The position numbers and the translations under genes are program-made. Positions 25,001 through 31,385 of a DNA stretch of 64,000 nucleotides are shown piece by piece. Numbering within the stretch: position 1 is the first letter of the stretch; every line of letters starts with the position of its first letter. The stretch lies in NCBI RefSeq assembly GCF_963855985.1, contig NC_087105.1, positions 2,501 through 66,500 of the forward strand, read 5' to 3'. This DNA comes from Ostrinia nubilalis. Lineage: Eukaryota > Arthropoda > Insecta > Lepidoptera > Crambidae. Below the pieces are notes generated by a model, which ran no database searches, was not told the DNA's origin, and worked only from the letters and a program-made list of their open reading frames with translations.

Positions 25001-28000
25001 AGAAAACACTACTACACCTAGACTAGTTGACTTAAAGCTAAGGTATTACATTAATTTTTAGCTAATGACTTAGTGCACCTAAAAATAGGAAAAAGGTAGG
25101 TATGTTCACGATCTAGTTTTATGGCGCAAGTACACTACCTATGCGGGAAATTGATCGAGACGTATAGTGTAAACACGCACTTTGGTTAGTTTCGCCATGC
25201 ATCGCCTGTACTTCGGTGTTCAGGCGCATGCTTCGTCTCGGTCAATTTCCCGCATAGTGTACTAGCAAAATTATGAAACTACTTGAGTCATAATAATTAT
25301 ACATGTAATTTATGGAGATATACCTATGTCATGCTGTGCTTGAAGTTTCAATTGCAATTGATTACTATTTATTATATGTCACTTTGTAAAACTTTTATAC
25401 ACAACAGACAAAACCACAATATAAAATAAAACCTTTAATTCAGTTTTTAAACGAATTAACAAAAATATTATATTCTATCTCAATACTCAATAAGTACTAT
25501 TACTATAATATGTGTGTGTGTACTATCCTTACATAAATAAATATTCTATCTATTTAATAATATGGCTACGTTCAAATAACAGTGATTGCCTGTTAGATTA
25601 AATTGTTTGATAATAAATAAATTATTATGGTTTTGTTTCTAATACTTGAACTCCTTTTAGTCTTCATCTACATATTTCAGAACTTAATTAACCATATTAC
25701 AAGGTTTTTTGTTTTAGCTAGAAGGATTTTTATCATAATTTATCGAACCTGAGACACATTCCGTTCAAGACAATTTAACGAGGCACCACTTTATCGGGTT
25801 ATCATCAGGAACTAGACATGATAAGTAATTTAAAGCTTTCATTGAATATACTTGATTGCATACATTGGAACTAAACAATGCATCTTGAGAAGCCTAAAAA
25901 TATTTTTTTAATTGACGTAACAGTTCCATTTAGTCTTTGTTAGTAGTTTAAATCAGTTCAATTTGGTTTTTGTTCTCTCAGATGCGATACATTGAACAGG
26001 GCCGGGCATAAACGATTTTAGATAAAGCTTAACCGTTACGGTGATTGATTGCATTAGCCGAGACCCGAGACTAACTGTAACTCGAATTAATCACTATTCG
26101 TTTTGTTTGGGGTCCGATAACACCGGTATTGTGGAGTTTAGAAGCTTTCGAGTTAACAAATTGCTGAGTGATTTCACGCGTAGCCGGTCTCTCGTGACAC
26201 CTACACCTGACCCGCGAGCTCCTAATGGATGCGCCATTTCGCACTTTGCTCGATTCAAAAATTTACAGTTACATTTGAATGTGAGAAATTGATTTGTGAT
26301 ATTCATCGCGAGCCTTTTAATGATGATTGAATTAATAAATAGCTAATTCGGATAAGTATCACTATTAATCTTCAGATTTGAATAGAAGTAAAAGTTGGCA
26401 CCCTACTTAAGCTAAAGTATTAAAAGTAAGTAACTTGAATAGGATTCAAACTAATAAATAGGTAAATGCGAAAGGTCTCAAAACTGGACCTTGGAGAAAC
26501 ACACTTTATAGAGTTTTAAAGAGCCTTTTGGTCGCTAAAATAAACTTAGAGTGGGTGAGTTTTTATAGGAAATCAATAACTTTTCACGTGTAACACAATT
26601 TAATTTCATAGGTATAACTGAAATTGACATTAAAAAGCAAATTACATAGTTTTATGACATAAACAATATTTTGTCTGAGATGTATAATATGATCATTATT
26701 GATAAACACACGAGATTTGATAGTCTCTAGAACTATTTATGTATTTTAATGACTAATATAGGTAGGTACACGGAAATTCACTTACTAATTGTAAGCTCGA
26801 TGACTTTTTGAATATTTTTTACACAATGTTTCAGTCGTAATCCTACTAATATTGATAACGAGAAATTGTCACTGTGACCGTGGAATGAATGGCATTGTAT
26901 ATTACGAGTAGGTATTTGAATTTTGTTAAGTGACACAATGTTACATGTGTAATTGTGTGAATATTTAAAATAAACATATCTCTATGATTATAATGAGAAC
27001 TATACAATCATTAGATATTTTTGTGTCAACGTTAACGTTTTATTCTTGTAGTTTTATAATAGAAGAAAAAATAATTACGCGTATCATTATCAGTGTCCAG
27101 ATTTAGAAGTACATACCAGAGATAGACGTTTCTATTAAAATATGTATTCCAAATGGGCCTATTCATTGATTCCATTGGGACGGGTATTAGATAAAAGAGT
27201 AAGTGATTTCTATTCAAAAGGGCGCCGAATGTGAGCGTCGTGAGAGCGCACGTCGCGCGCGCATGACGGATGAATAAAACATTACCCTCCCGCCTGCAGC
27301 CGGCACTCCGACCAGCGCCAGATAGCGTGTCCTTTGCGTCCACATTGCAGCATACGATAAGCTTGGACAACTTCTACTTATTTGTTATCACGCAACTAAA
27401 TGTATCTACCTCATCATCATAATAAACCCCAATACCCGAAACGTCTCTTGCTGAAAATTTATGTCGTGGCGTAGTATAATGTAGATTGTCTGGACTAATG
27501 TTGAGTCGAAGACCTGTTTGGCAGGGGTCCCTACATATTTGTCTTTTTTGCATACCTACGTAGGTACTAGTATTGAATCGTTGTACATAGGTACCTACAT
27601 ATTTTGTGGGTCAAATAAAATAATTCTGATGCTAATCTAATTCTAAGCGTAGATTTATGAAACTGCGAGCAATGTGGCAGAAATAGTTATGTTATAGAAT
27701 TGATAGGAGAAAAATAGACGCAATTGAATTTAATGTGGTTTTCCCAGGGATCTATCGTACTCGTAATTATTTAAACGTATAATAGAGTTCGTGAATGAAA
27801 TATCGAAAATCTTGATACAAAATGTGCAACAAGAAGAACTAGGAAATAATTACCTTTTAAAAAAAATAAAACCGACTTCAAATGCGTGAACACAAAAAAA
27901 TAAAAATTAAAAATATTGCGTATAAAAAAGTTCATCCCCAATTTTCCACCCTTAGGGGTGAAATATTTTCTTCAAATTCGCATGAAACCACCCTTTTGAT

Positions 28001-30198
28001 AATACCTATTCAACAAAAAAATAATCGTTCAAATTGATTTATAATCGGCGGAGATATTGCGTATAAAAAAGTTCATCCCCAATTTTCCACCCTTGGGGGT
28101 TGTTTTTTCTATTATTAAATTTAAATGGGACCACCCTTGAGGTATTACCTATACGCCGAAAAAAGATTTGTTCAAATCGGTTCATAATTGGCGGAGTTAT
28201 CGCGTAACAAACATAGAAAAAAAAAAAAACATACGGGTCGAATTGAGAACCTCCTCCTTTTTTGAAGTCGGTTGAAAAGCATTATCGTTTTCAATGAAAT
28301 CAAGATTGTAGATGATTAGTTATTATAGTTTTGACTGAAGATAGAAAAACTGATATGAAACTATTACCAATTATGTATCACTAAATCTATCTTTCAGTTG
28401 GTTACTACAATTACAATGATTTATCTATCAACATTTAAATTTGTTAAACAGTTTGAATATAAATAATTACTTGGACTTTACTCAGTTCGCCTCAGTGATT
28501 ATTTTACCAAATCAAAACAACGCAGCAACGTCCTGCACGAAAGCTCACCGAATAACTAAGTATCTAAGATCTTATTGGAATCATCAACGTAGCCCATAAG
28601 CGCTCCCATCAGCCCGACTTTACATACTTTAATACGGAGTCATCTCGGACATCACCTATTAAGTTCCACATTTGAATACAAAGTGGCTTTCTTTTGTCAA
28701 GTCTGGAAGATTTTATCCAACTTGTCATAGCTTGGTCTATTGTACGCAGCAATTTGATAATAATAACAATTTTATAATGGTAGCGTAAATGAAATGATAT
28801 TGTATTACGTATTACACTCTGAAAAGTTTTCGACTGAATTACTCTACCAAACTATAGGTAATTAATTATTACGGCAGAAATAATTTCAAAATGTATGGTA
28901 ACTTTTTAATTTGATTTCTCATTTTTTGTTTTTAATTTTTTTTTGTTGGTGTTCAAATAAATAAATAAATTTTGTTGAAACGTGATGTTAGTGCTAACGA
29001 AAATATTAATCAGTGGTTTTATGCTGTTAAATTTTGTGAACCTGGCTTGCAACTCTACACATATTCGGCGAGGTCTCGGCGTTCTTTACGGACTTAGTCG
29101 TTTTTCTCAGAAGGCCTGCTTGGCAGGCGGCGCACGTCGCGGCGGGCGACCACGCGGCCGCACGAAATTGTTTAGTACTTGTGAACTAGAGGCCTTTGCG
29201 TTTCACACAGGATTTTTGATCCCCGTTTTGATAATTTCTTATAGCCTAAGCAAGATATGCCTTATTTTCATGTAGAGTTCCTATTAGAATGTTTTTCTAC
29301 TGAAACTAATAAAGTTTCATTGATCCACTATTGAAGGATGTAGGTACCATGAACTAAACATGAAGGTCTGATTATATTTTAAATCCTAGCGGGGACAGTA
29401 CCTACTCTAGGAAGTTTTTTGAGTAAAAGAGAGAATACTAGACGCATTTAAACACGTAGATAAATACTGAACAAAAACGACAAAAAGCTATATGATAATG
29501 TAGAGCTTCTAATTCATTGGTTAATTTTTAGGCTTTTTTTGTATTGGCTTGATGAAATTACTGCTGTGACACTTTTCAGAAATGTTTTCTAGTTAATGTA
29601 GAATGAGAAATCAATCAATGCATAAGCTTCTAAGCTTGAAGGCAATTAATAAGCCCCACATAGCCGTACTACTTCCCAAGAAATAGCAATAGAAAAATTT
29701 TTTTTAACACGAAAACATTGTCACAAAAAGATTTTCCTTCAACTCATAGGATCGAGGCCTGGTTTCCACCAAGACGGAGCGGAGTGGAGAAATTATTTGT
29801 GTAAGCAATAAGATTTCATTAACAGTTTTGGAATAATGTAGAGCTACGTTGACTGATTTCGTGAAAATTCTAATAAGATTTGTAGAGAATCGAATTTGAA
29901 TTGTGCCTCGTTACGTTTTTACATTTGAGATGAGGAGTTTTAAAATGAAATGAGGTGCAGTATCCCATCATCACGGATTGTTAGGTTTTCAGAGCGTTAC
30001 TTAAAATTTGGAGTTTGGGTTGTTTTCAAAAGTAATTTTAGCGTTGTCCGGGCTGGTCCTTCTAGATGTAGACGAGGGTAGGTGGTGGGTGAGACACGTG
30101 AGGGTGCAACAGCAGAGGGAGGGACGTACGCGCAGCAGGCAGGCGAGGGCGAGGGCGAGCAGCAGCGGCGCGCGCCGCGCTCTCGGCACTCCCGGCAT
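15427..30198 (-). CDS. Ser: Serrate / Jagged-type Notch ligand (17-exon gene model)
   Basis: A single-pass membrane ligand of Notch. Coding exons, 5' to 3': 30198-30130, 21622-21311, 20985-20931, 20783-20532, 20458-20398, 20308-20175, 20082-19732, 19555-19197, 18976-18947, 18819-18687, 18303-18247, 17905-17792, 17712-17617, 17495-16989, 16852-16623, 16532-16194, 16053-15427. All introns are GT-AG, phases agree at every junction, and the sum is 3,726 nt (1,241 residues). Domains: signal peptide 1-23, MNNL about 28-145, DSL about 183-227, about 15 EGF repeats to about 840, VWC-like region about 845-1030, TM about 1103-1125, tail 1126-1241. The VWC-like region and the EGF number fit Serrate/Jagged, not Delta. 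The first and last exons are anchored by a signal peptide and a stop codon, so the gene appears complete. Intron 1 is about 8.5 kb; most other introns are under 400 bp. The two smallest exons are the least certain. Confidence 0.93.
16194..16532 (-). CDS. Ser: Serrate exon 16: cysteine-rich region, second part
   Basis: 339 bp, phase 0 to 0. Starts [21 protein letters not shown], matching the Jagged1 segment that begins C-V-P and continues to G-E-C. It then runs through an Ala/Arg-rich region with [11 protein letters not shown] and [14 protein letters not shown]. Donor GTGAGC, acceptor CGCCTGTTCAG. Confidence 0.92.
16623..16852 (-). CDS. Ser: Serrate exon 15: VWC-like cysteine-rich region, first part
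   Basis: 230 bp, phase 1 to 0. A linker rich in Gly and Glu ([11 protein letters not shown]) leads to [27 protein letters not shown] and AQPCRTDE. The W-x-x-x-C-N-x-C-x-C arrangement is the von Willebrand type C core found in Jagged/Serrate and absent from Delta. The codon split across exons 14/15 gives leucine. Confidence 0.93.
16989..17495 (-). CDS. Ser: Serrate exon 14: EGF12-EGF15
   Basis: 507 bp, phase 1 to 1. Contains [15 protein letters not shown] (like Jagged1 EGF13), a proline-rich EGF ([12 protein letters not shown]), [15 protein letters not shown], and a degenerate last repeat ending [17 protein letters not shown]. By this alignment the repeat matching Jagged1 EGF12 is missing, giving 15 repeats against 16 in Jagged1. 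Extreme GC and Ala/Pro enrichment. Donor GTAAGT. Confidence 0.94.
17617..17712 (-). CDS. Ser: Serrate exon 13: EGF11
   Basis: 96 bp, phase 1 to 1, encoding [20 protein letters not shown] and then CVCPSGWTG; the last cysteine (KTC) comes from exon 14. Compared with its neighbours it has low GC and AT-ending codons. Confidence 0.94.
17792..17905 (-). CDS. Ser: Serrate exon 12: main part of EGF10
   Basis: 114 bp, phase 1 to 1, encoding [17 protein letters not shown] and then [14 protein letters not shown], a complete six-cysteine EGF. Acceptor CTCTTGTGCAG; donor GTAACC. Confidence 0.93.
18118..18149. repeat. (AAAT)n microsatellite
   Basis: About eight copies of the tetranucleotide TAAA in the 341-bp intron between Serrate exons 11 and 12. 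Likely the decayed tail of a retroelement; no other feature is visible in this intron. Confidence 0.85.
18247..18303 (-). CDS. Ser: Serrate exon 11: 57-bp exon of atypical EGF10
   Basis: 57 bp, phase 1 to 1, encoding [19 protein letters not shown]. The donor is a perfect GTGAGT; the acceptor (GTGTGTAG) has a weaker pyrimidine tract. Its four cysteines sit ahead of [12 protein letters not shown], the start of a standard EGF. Jagged1 EGF10 also has an insertion with extra cysteines before a C-G-P-x-G-x-C segment, which supports this exon. Skipping it keeps the frame. Confidence 0.6.
18687..18819 (-). CDS. Ser: Serrate exon 10: EGF9
   Basis: 133 bp, phase 0 to 1. Encodes [22 protein letters not shown] and continues through [12 protein letters not shown], a complete EGF repeat with sub-motifs like those of Jagged1 EGF9 (the Y-x-x-x-S-D-Y segment). 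Strong donor GTGAGT. Confidence 0.92.
18947..18976 (-). CDS. Ser: Serrate exon 9: 30-bp candidate microexon
   Basis: Encodes ten residues, [10 protein letters not shown], phase 0 to 0. It has a good acceptor (CTTCTGCTTTTAG) and a consensus donor (GTAAGT). It falls between EGF8 and EGF9 and adds two cysteines to the linker. Without it, exon 8 joins exon 10 in frame and gives CEDDRDHC, the normal six-residue spacing between EGF repeats. It may therefore be a cassette exon or not an exon at all. Confidence 0.5.
19197..19555 (-). CDS. Ser: Serrate exon 8: EGF6-EGF8
   Basis: 359 bp, phase 1 to 0. Three calcium-binding-type repeats starting DVDEC, NVDDC and DIDDC. EGF6 has about eight extra residues (GATEGALG) between its first two cysteines; Drosophila Serrate is reported to have insertions in EGF4, 6 and 10. 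The donor is GTTAAC, the weakest in the gene, immediately upstream of the 30-bp exon. Confidence 0.93.
19732..20082 (-). CDS. Ser: Serrate exon 7: EGF3-EGF5
   Basis: 351 bp, phase 1 to 1, three EGF repeats. EGF3 begins (D)[16 protein letters not shown], closely matching Jagged EGF3. EGF4 is [11 protein letters not shown]..., and EGF5 is a calcium-binding type ([16 protein letters not shown]). The exon becomes strongly GC-rich after EGF3. Confidence 0.95.
20175..20308 (-). CDS. Ser: Serrate exon 6: EGF1 end and EGF2
   Basis: 134 bp, phase 2 to 1. It encodes [10 protein letters not shown], completing EGF1, then EGF2 including [12 protein letters not shown] and [13 protein letters not shown]2 with a P-x-P-G-C-x-H-G-x-C core and a TNWGG turn is characteristic of Delta and Jagged/Serrate. 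Confidence 0.96.
20398..20458 (-). CDS. Ser: Serrate exon 5: EGF1 first half
   Basis: 61 bp, phase 1 to 2, encoding [20 protein letters not shown]. This is the short, atypical first EGF (C-x3-C-x6-C spacing) that follows the DSL domain in all DSL ligands. Strong acceptor CTTTTTCCAG and donor GTAAGT. Confidence 0.95.
20532..20783 (-). CDS. Ser: Serrate exon 4: DSL domain
   Basis: 252 bp, phase 1 to 1. After a linker ([21 protein letters not shown]) comes the full DSL domain: [26 protein letters not shown], then [11 protein letters not shown]. The six cysteines and the FCRPRDDxFGHYxC core are hallmarks of the DSL module, which with the first two EGF repeats makes the main contact with Notch EGF11-12. 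All core residues are intact, consistent with a functional ligand. Confidence 0.97.
20931..20985 (-). CDS. Ser: Serrate exon 3: end of MNNL domain
   Basis: 55 bp, phase 0 to 1, encoding [18 protein letters not shown]. The aromatic R-S-F-T-L-hydrophobic-A-x-D strand is the conserved end of the Jagged/Serrate MNNL module. Acceptor CACTTGCAG and donor GTGAGT are both strong. Confidence 0.92.
21311..21622 (-). CDS. Ser: Serrate exon 2: MNNL N-terminal domain
   Basis: 104 codons, phase 0 to 0; acceptor TTTTGCGCAG, donor GTTAGT. It encodes [21 protein letters not shown], then a 12-glycine run, then LCLKEYQ and PGACSFG, motifs diagnostic of the N-terminal module of Notch ligands (a C2-like, phospholipid-binding domain in Jagged1). 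The poly-glycine sits in a loop between the CC pair and the next cysteine and is longer than in the relatives I know. Confidence 0.94.
21758..21839. repeat. Overlapping perfect palindromes (16 bp and 68 bp)
   Basis: 21772-21839 is a spacer-free inverted repeat with 34-bp arms, centred on CTGCC|GGCAG at 21805/21806, without a mismatch. It overlaps by two bases a second perfect palindrome, TGTGTTCCGGAACACA (21758-21773). It lies about 150 bp upstream of Serrate exon 2, at the left edge of a SINE-like tail. A spacer-free palindrome is unstable in replication, so it is probably recent. Confidence 0.95.
21840..21942 (+). mobile_element. SINE/LINE-type 3' end with A-rich tail
   Basis: Contains CTTACCATCAGGTGAGATAC and GGCCAAGAGCTTCCTCGTTG followed by an A-rich tail (GATAAAAAAAAATA). 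The ACCATCAGGTGAG block is a familiar motif of lepidopteran short retroelement 3' ends. The 5' part is replaced by the adjoining palindrome. Confidence 0.6.
21945..22068. mobile_element. MITE, 124 bp
   Basis: Imperfect terminal inverted repeats: the left end reads TAAGGCAGGGTTGCACCATC, the right end on the opposite strand TAAGGCTGAGTTGCACCACC, continuing into TTAnTTTA-type sequence. It is internally AT-rich with a small palindrome (TTTGACAAACGTCAAA). A non-autonomous DNA element of a type common in Lepidoptera. Confidence 0.7.
22069..22659. other. Serrate intron 1, no gene
   Basis: AT-rich intronic sequence without recognisable genes or elements. Confidence 0.5.
22660..22830. promoter_or_regulatory. 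GC-rich block in intron 1 (possible alternative promoter or enhancer)
   Basis: A 170-bp GC-rich island in AT-rich intron, with a run of GGGGCGGGGCGGGGCGGG (GC-box-like) at about 22740-22768, flanked by CGATCGCACGGAGATCGCGC. It lies 1.1 kb upstream of Serrate exon 2. The function is inferred only from composition and position. Confidence 0.35.
22975..23010 (-). mobile_element. LINE 3'-end remnant
   Basis: TTCAAATTCAAATTCTTTATTGC reads on the minus strand as GCAATAAAGAATTTGAATTTGAA, the usual end of lepidopteran CR1/Jockey-like LINE 3' UTRs. Too short for a family call. Confidence 0.45.
23416..23526 (+). mobile_element. RTE-like 3' UTR fragment
   Basis: Contains ACTAATATTATAAATCGGAAAG and AAAACTACTGAACAGATTTTG, then ATGAAACTTTACAGTATTATT. 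Recurrent lepidopteran RTE/SINE 3' sequence, related to the fragments at 42343 and 62416. Confidence 0.55.
23590..23724 (+). mobile_element. RTE LINE 3' end with (GAT)n tail, copy 1
   Basis: Encodes the tail of an RTE-type [23 protein letters not shown] and [12 protein letters not shown], then stop, directly followed by ATGATGATG repeats. Over about 118 bp, apart from the number of GAT units, it looks identical to 37283-37400, implying recent mobilisation of the family. It is severely 5'-truncated. Confidence 0.8.
23725..24780. other. Serrate intron 1, AT-rich, retroelement-like debris
   Basis: No gene. The stretch 23797-23965 ends AATAAATAAATGTGATTTGA, a probable LINE 3' tail. The rest shows nothing recognisable. 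Confidence 0.4.
24781..25120. mobile_element. Foldback element, about 100-bp inverted arms
   Basis: The left arm (24781-24893) and right arm (about 25017-25120) are inverted copies at an estimated 85% identity. Both contain ACCTTAGCTTTAAG, TGCACTAAGT and GAACATACC in mirror order. The loop is about 125 bp and T-rich. It is likely a MITE with long inverted repeats; no coding capacity. Confidence 0.8.
25129..25263. mobile_element. Second foldback/MITE, 30-bp inverted ends
   Basis: Ends: AGTACACTACCTATGCGGGAAATTG (left) and, on the opposite strand, AGTACACTATGCGGGAAATTGAC (right). A nested inner inverted repeat (GCATCGCCTG / CAGGCGCATGC) lies in the middle. It starts 9 bp after the previous foldback. 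Confidence 0.75.
25264..27868. other. Serrate intron 1, no gene
   Basis: AT-rich sequence with no recognised elements. A short GC-richer patch is at 27225-27330. The open frames at 26041-26306 on both strands lack any motif. Confidence 0.45.
27869..28274. mobile_element. Non-autonomous element with 13-bp TIRs and an internal duplication
   Basis: Perfect terminal inverted repeat AACCGACTTCAAA at the left and TTTGAAGTCGGTT at the right. Inside, a block starting GCGTATAAAAAAGTTCATCC and continuing CCAATTTTCCACCCTT occurs at 27918 and again at 28059 (141-bp period). No ORF. A familiar AACCGACTTCAA-type lepidopteran repeat whose superfamily I cannot assign. Confidence 0.75.
28275..30000. other. 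Serrate intron 1, distal part
   Basis: AT-rich, with one small GC-rich patch at 29120-29165 and, at 29755-29805, a TTTCCACCAAGACGGAGCGGAG-like repeat fragment. No gene is recognised. Confidence 0.45.
30130..30198 (-). CDS. Ser: Serrate exon 1: start codon and signal peptide
   Basis: 23 codons from ATG at 30198 to the donor GTACGT at 30129-30124. The peptide has a basic N-region (PRARRAP) followed by a hydrophobic core ([11 protein letters not shown]), a classic secretory signal. It ends in phase 0, matching exon 2, whose N-terminus begins the MNNL region. I chose this ATG because it is the only in-frame start directly before a signal-like core and joins exon 2 in phase. The intervening 8.5-kb intron means the link is inferred, not proved. 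Base context before the ATG (CCCG) is not optimal. Confidence 0.8.
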
Positions 30199-30600
30199 CG
30201 GGTCAGCGCAGCGCGGGGCGCCGCGGCGCGCGCGCCTGCCGCATGCCGCCGCCACGCGACTCGCTGCGTCCGCGCTCCCGGGCCGCACGCACACACACAC
30301 AGCGGAGGCCACTCGCACACTCGACACACTTCACTCGCGCACGCGTGCGCTCGCCGCGGGGCTCTCGGAGCGACTGCCGCCGGCGCGCCCGCCCCGCCCC
30401 TGCCGCCCGCGCCCCCGCCCCCGCCCCCCGGCCTTTTAATCCCGAGGCACTGATTTATTTTTATTGCACCGTGCACTTCGCGGCCGCCGGTGCAGCGCGA
30501 GCGGGGCGGGGATCGCGAATCTGCGGGTCGCTGCGCCGACGCCGAGCTCCACGGGAACGCCGCTCGCATCTCTACATATTCCATTCCGTACTCTTAAATA
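30199..30600 (-). promoter_or_regulatory. Ser: Serrate 5' UTR and GC-rich promoter region
   Basis: A 400-bp CpG-rich island next to the start codon in otherwise AT-rich DNA, with GC-box-like runs (GGCGGGGGCGGGGGCGG near 30410-30425) and a (GT)n tract on the coding strand at about 30287-30300. A TTAAAAGG element sits at 30432-30439 without a well-placed initiator. It most resembles a broad, TATA-less developmental promoter. The start site is unknown, and further non-coding 5' exons are possible. Confidence 0.55.
30203..30244 (-). promoter_or_regulatory. Upstream ORF (13 codons) ending 4 nt before the Serrate ATG
   Basis: On the coding strand an ATG at 30244 opens a 13-codon frame (mostly Arg, Ala and Pro) whose TGA at 30205-30203 is followed by CCCG and then the Serrate ATG. 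If the transcription start is upstream of 30244, this uORF would reduce or tune Serrate translation through reinitiation or leaky scanning. It is visible in sequence; the effect is inferred. Confidence 0.5.
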
Positions 30601-31188
30601 TTCTACCTACTTGTAATTATCACCATGTCACGTCTTATGTTCGTCATCTTCGGCTTTATCAGATTTGATCCTTACTTAACTTTAATGATATAAAAAGCTC
30701 TTATTCTAAAGATAATGTAGAGCCATCAGTTCTACGTGCTACGGCGTAGATGCACTCAGCATTTCTGTGAAATTCTCTCATGTCTTGCAGTCTGATACGT
30801 AGAATTAAAGTTTAACCCACAAATTATTAGTTATAATAACCCAGTTTTTAAGCAGTTCACTGGGATCGGAAGCGGCGCATTCCTCGCGGCGGCCGGGATG
30901 GCCCGCGTGACGTCCACGCTCGCGGCCGCGTGCGGCGCATACGCAAGCGAGCGGCTAGACTTCGTAGTCGTAAATCGTAGCATAATAAATAACGGATCCT
31001 TTTATCAGACCTGTTCGGTGATCGTGGTCAGACAGATTCGATGCAAAATTTTATCTGACATAAATAAATTATGTAAAATAGTTTCCAAAAAGTTGTTAAT
31101 TTATTAAACGGTACGGTAATAATTGTGTATTAACCCGCGATGTGATATGTCGCGGGGACCTGCCGCGCGCAGGTGCGCCGACGCACGC

Positions 31189-31197
31189 GTTCTCACG
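31189..31197 (-). promoter_or_regulatory. Su(H)/CSL-type site match
   Basis: The minus strand reads CGTGAGAAC, a full match to YGTGRGAAM, about 1 kb upstream of the Serrate start. Notch pathway genes are often Su(H) targets. Similar matches occur at about the chance rate elsewhere in the window, so this is weak. Confidence 0.25.
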
Positions 31198-31343
31198 CCC
31201 GCGCGCCCTCGCCCGGAGCTTCGTGCTCTTAAACATTTTACCGTTTTTGCATTCAGCAATGTTGTGAATCTCGAATGAAGAGGCGTGTCGTCTTCTAAAA
31301 ATCTTATTGTACCTACTGATACAAATTGACTCATACACTACTA

Positions 31344-31385
31344 TCAAGACGATGTATTTTTACGATTAAAAATACATCGTCTTGA
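31344..31385. repeat. Perfect hairpin, 19-bp arms
   Basis: TCAAGACGATGTATTTTTA, a 4-base loop CGAT, then its exact reverse complement. It lies 1.15 kb upstream of the Serrate start. It is too perfect for a typical microRNA precursor and has no flanking element. Confidence 0.9.

Noticed and set aside
29997..30584. A separate 195-residue protein at the Serrate promoter, and antisense frames there
   Set aside because: The frames are explained by high GC. The only meaningful coding segment is the 23-codon signal peptide exon with its donor site.
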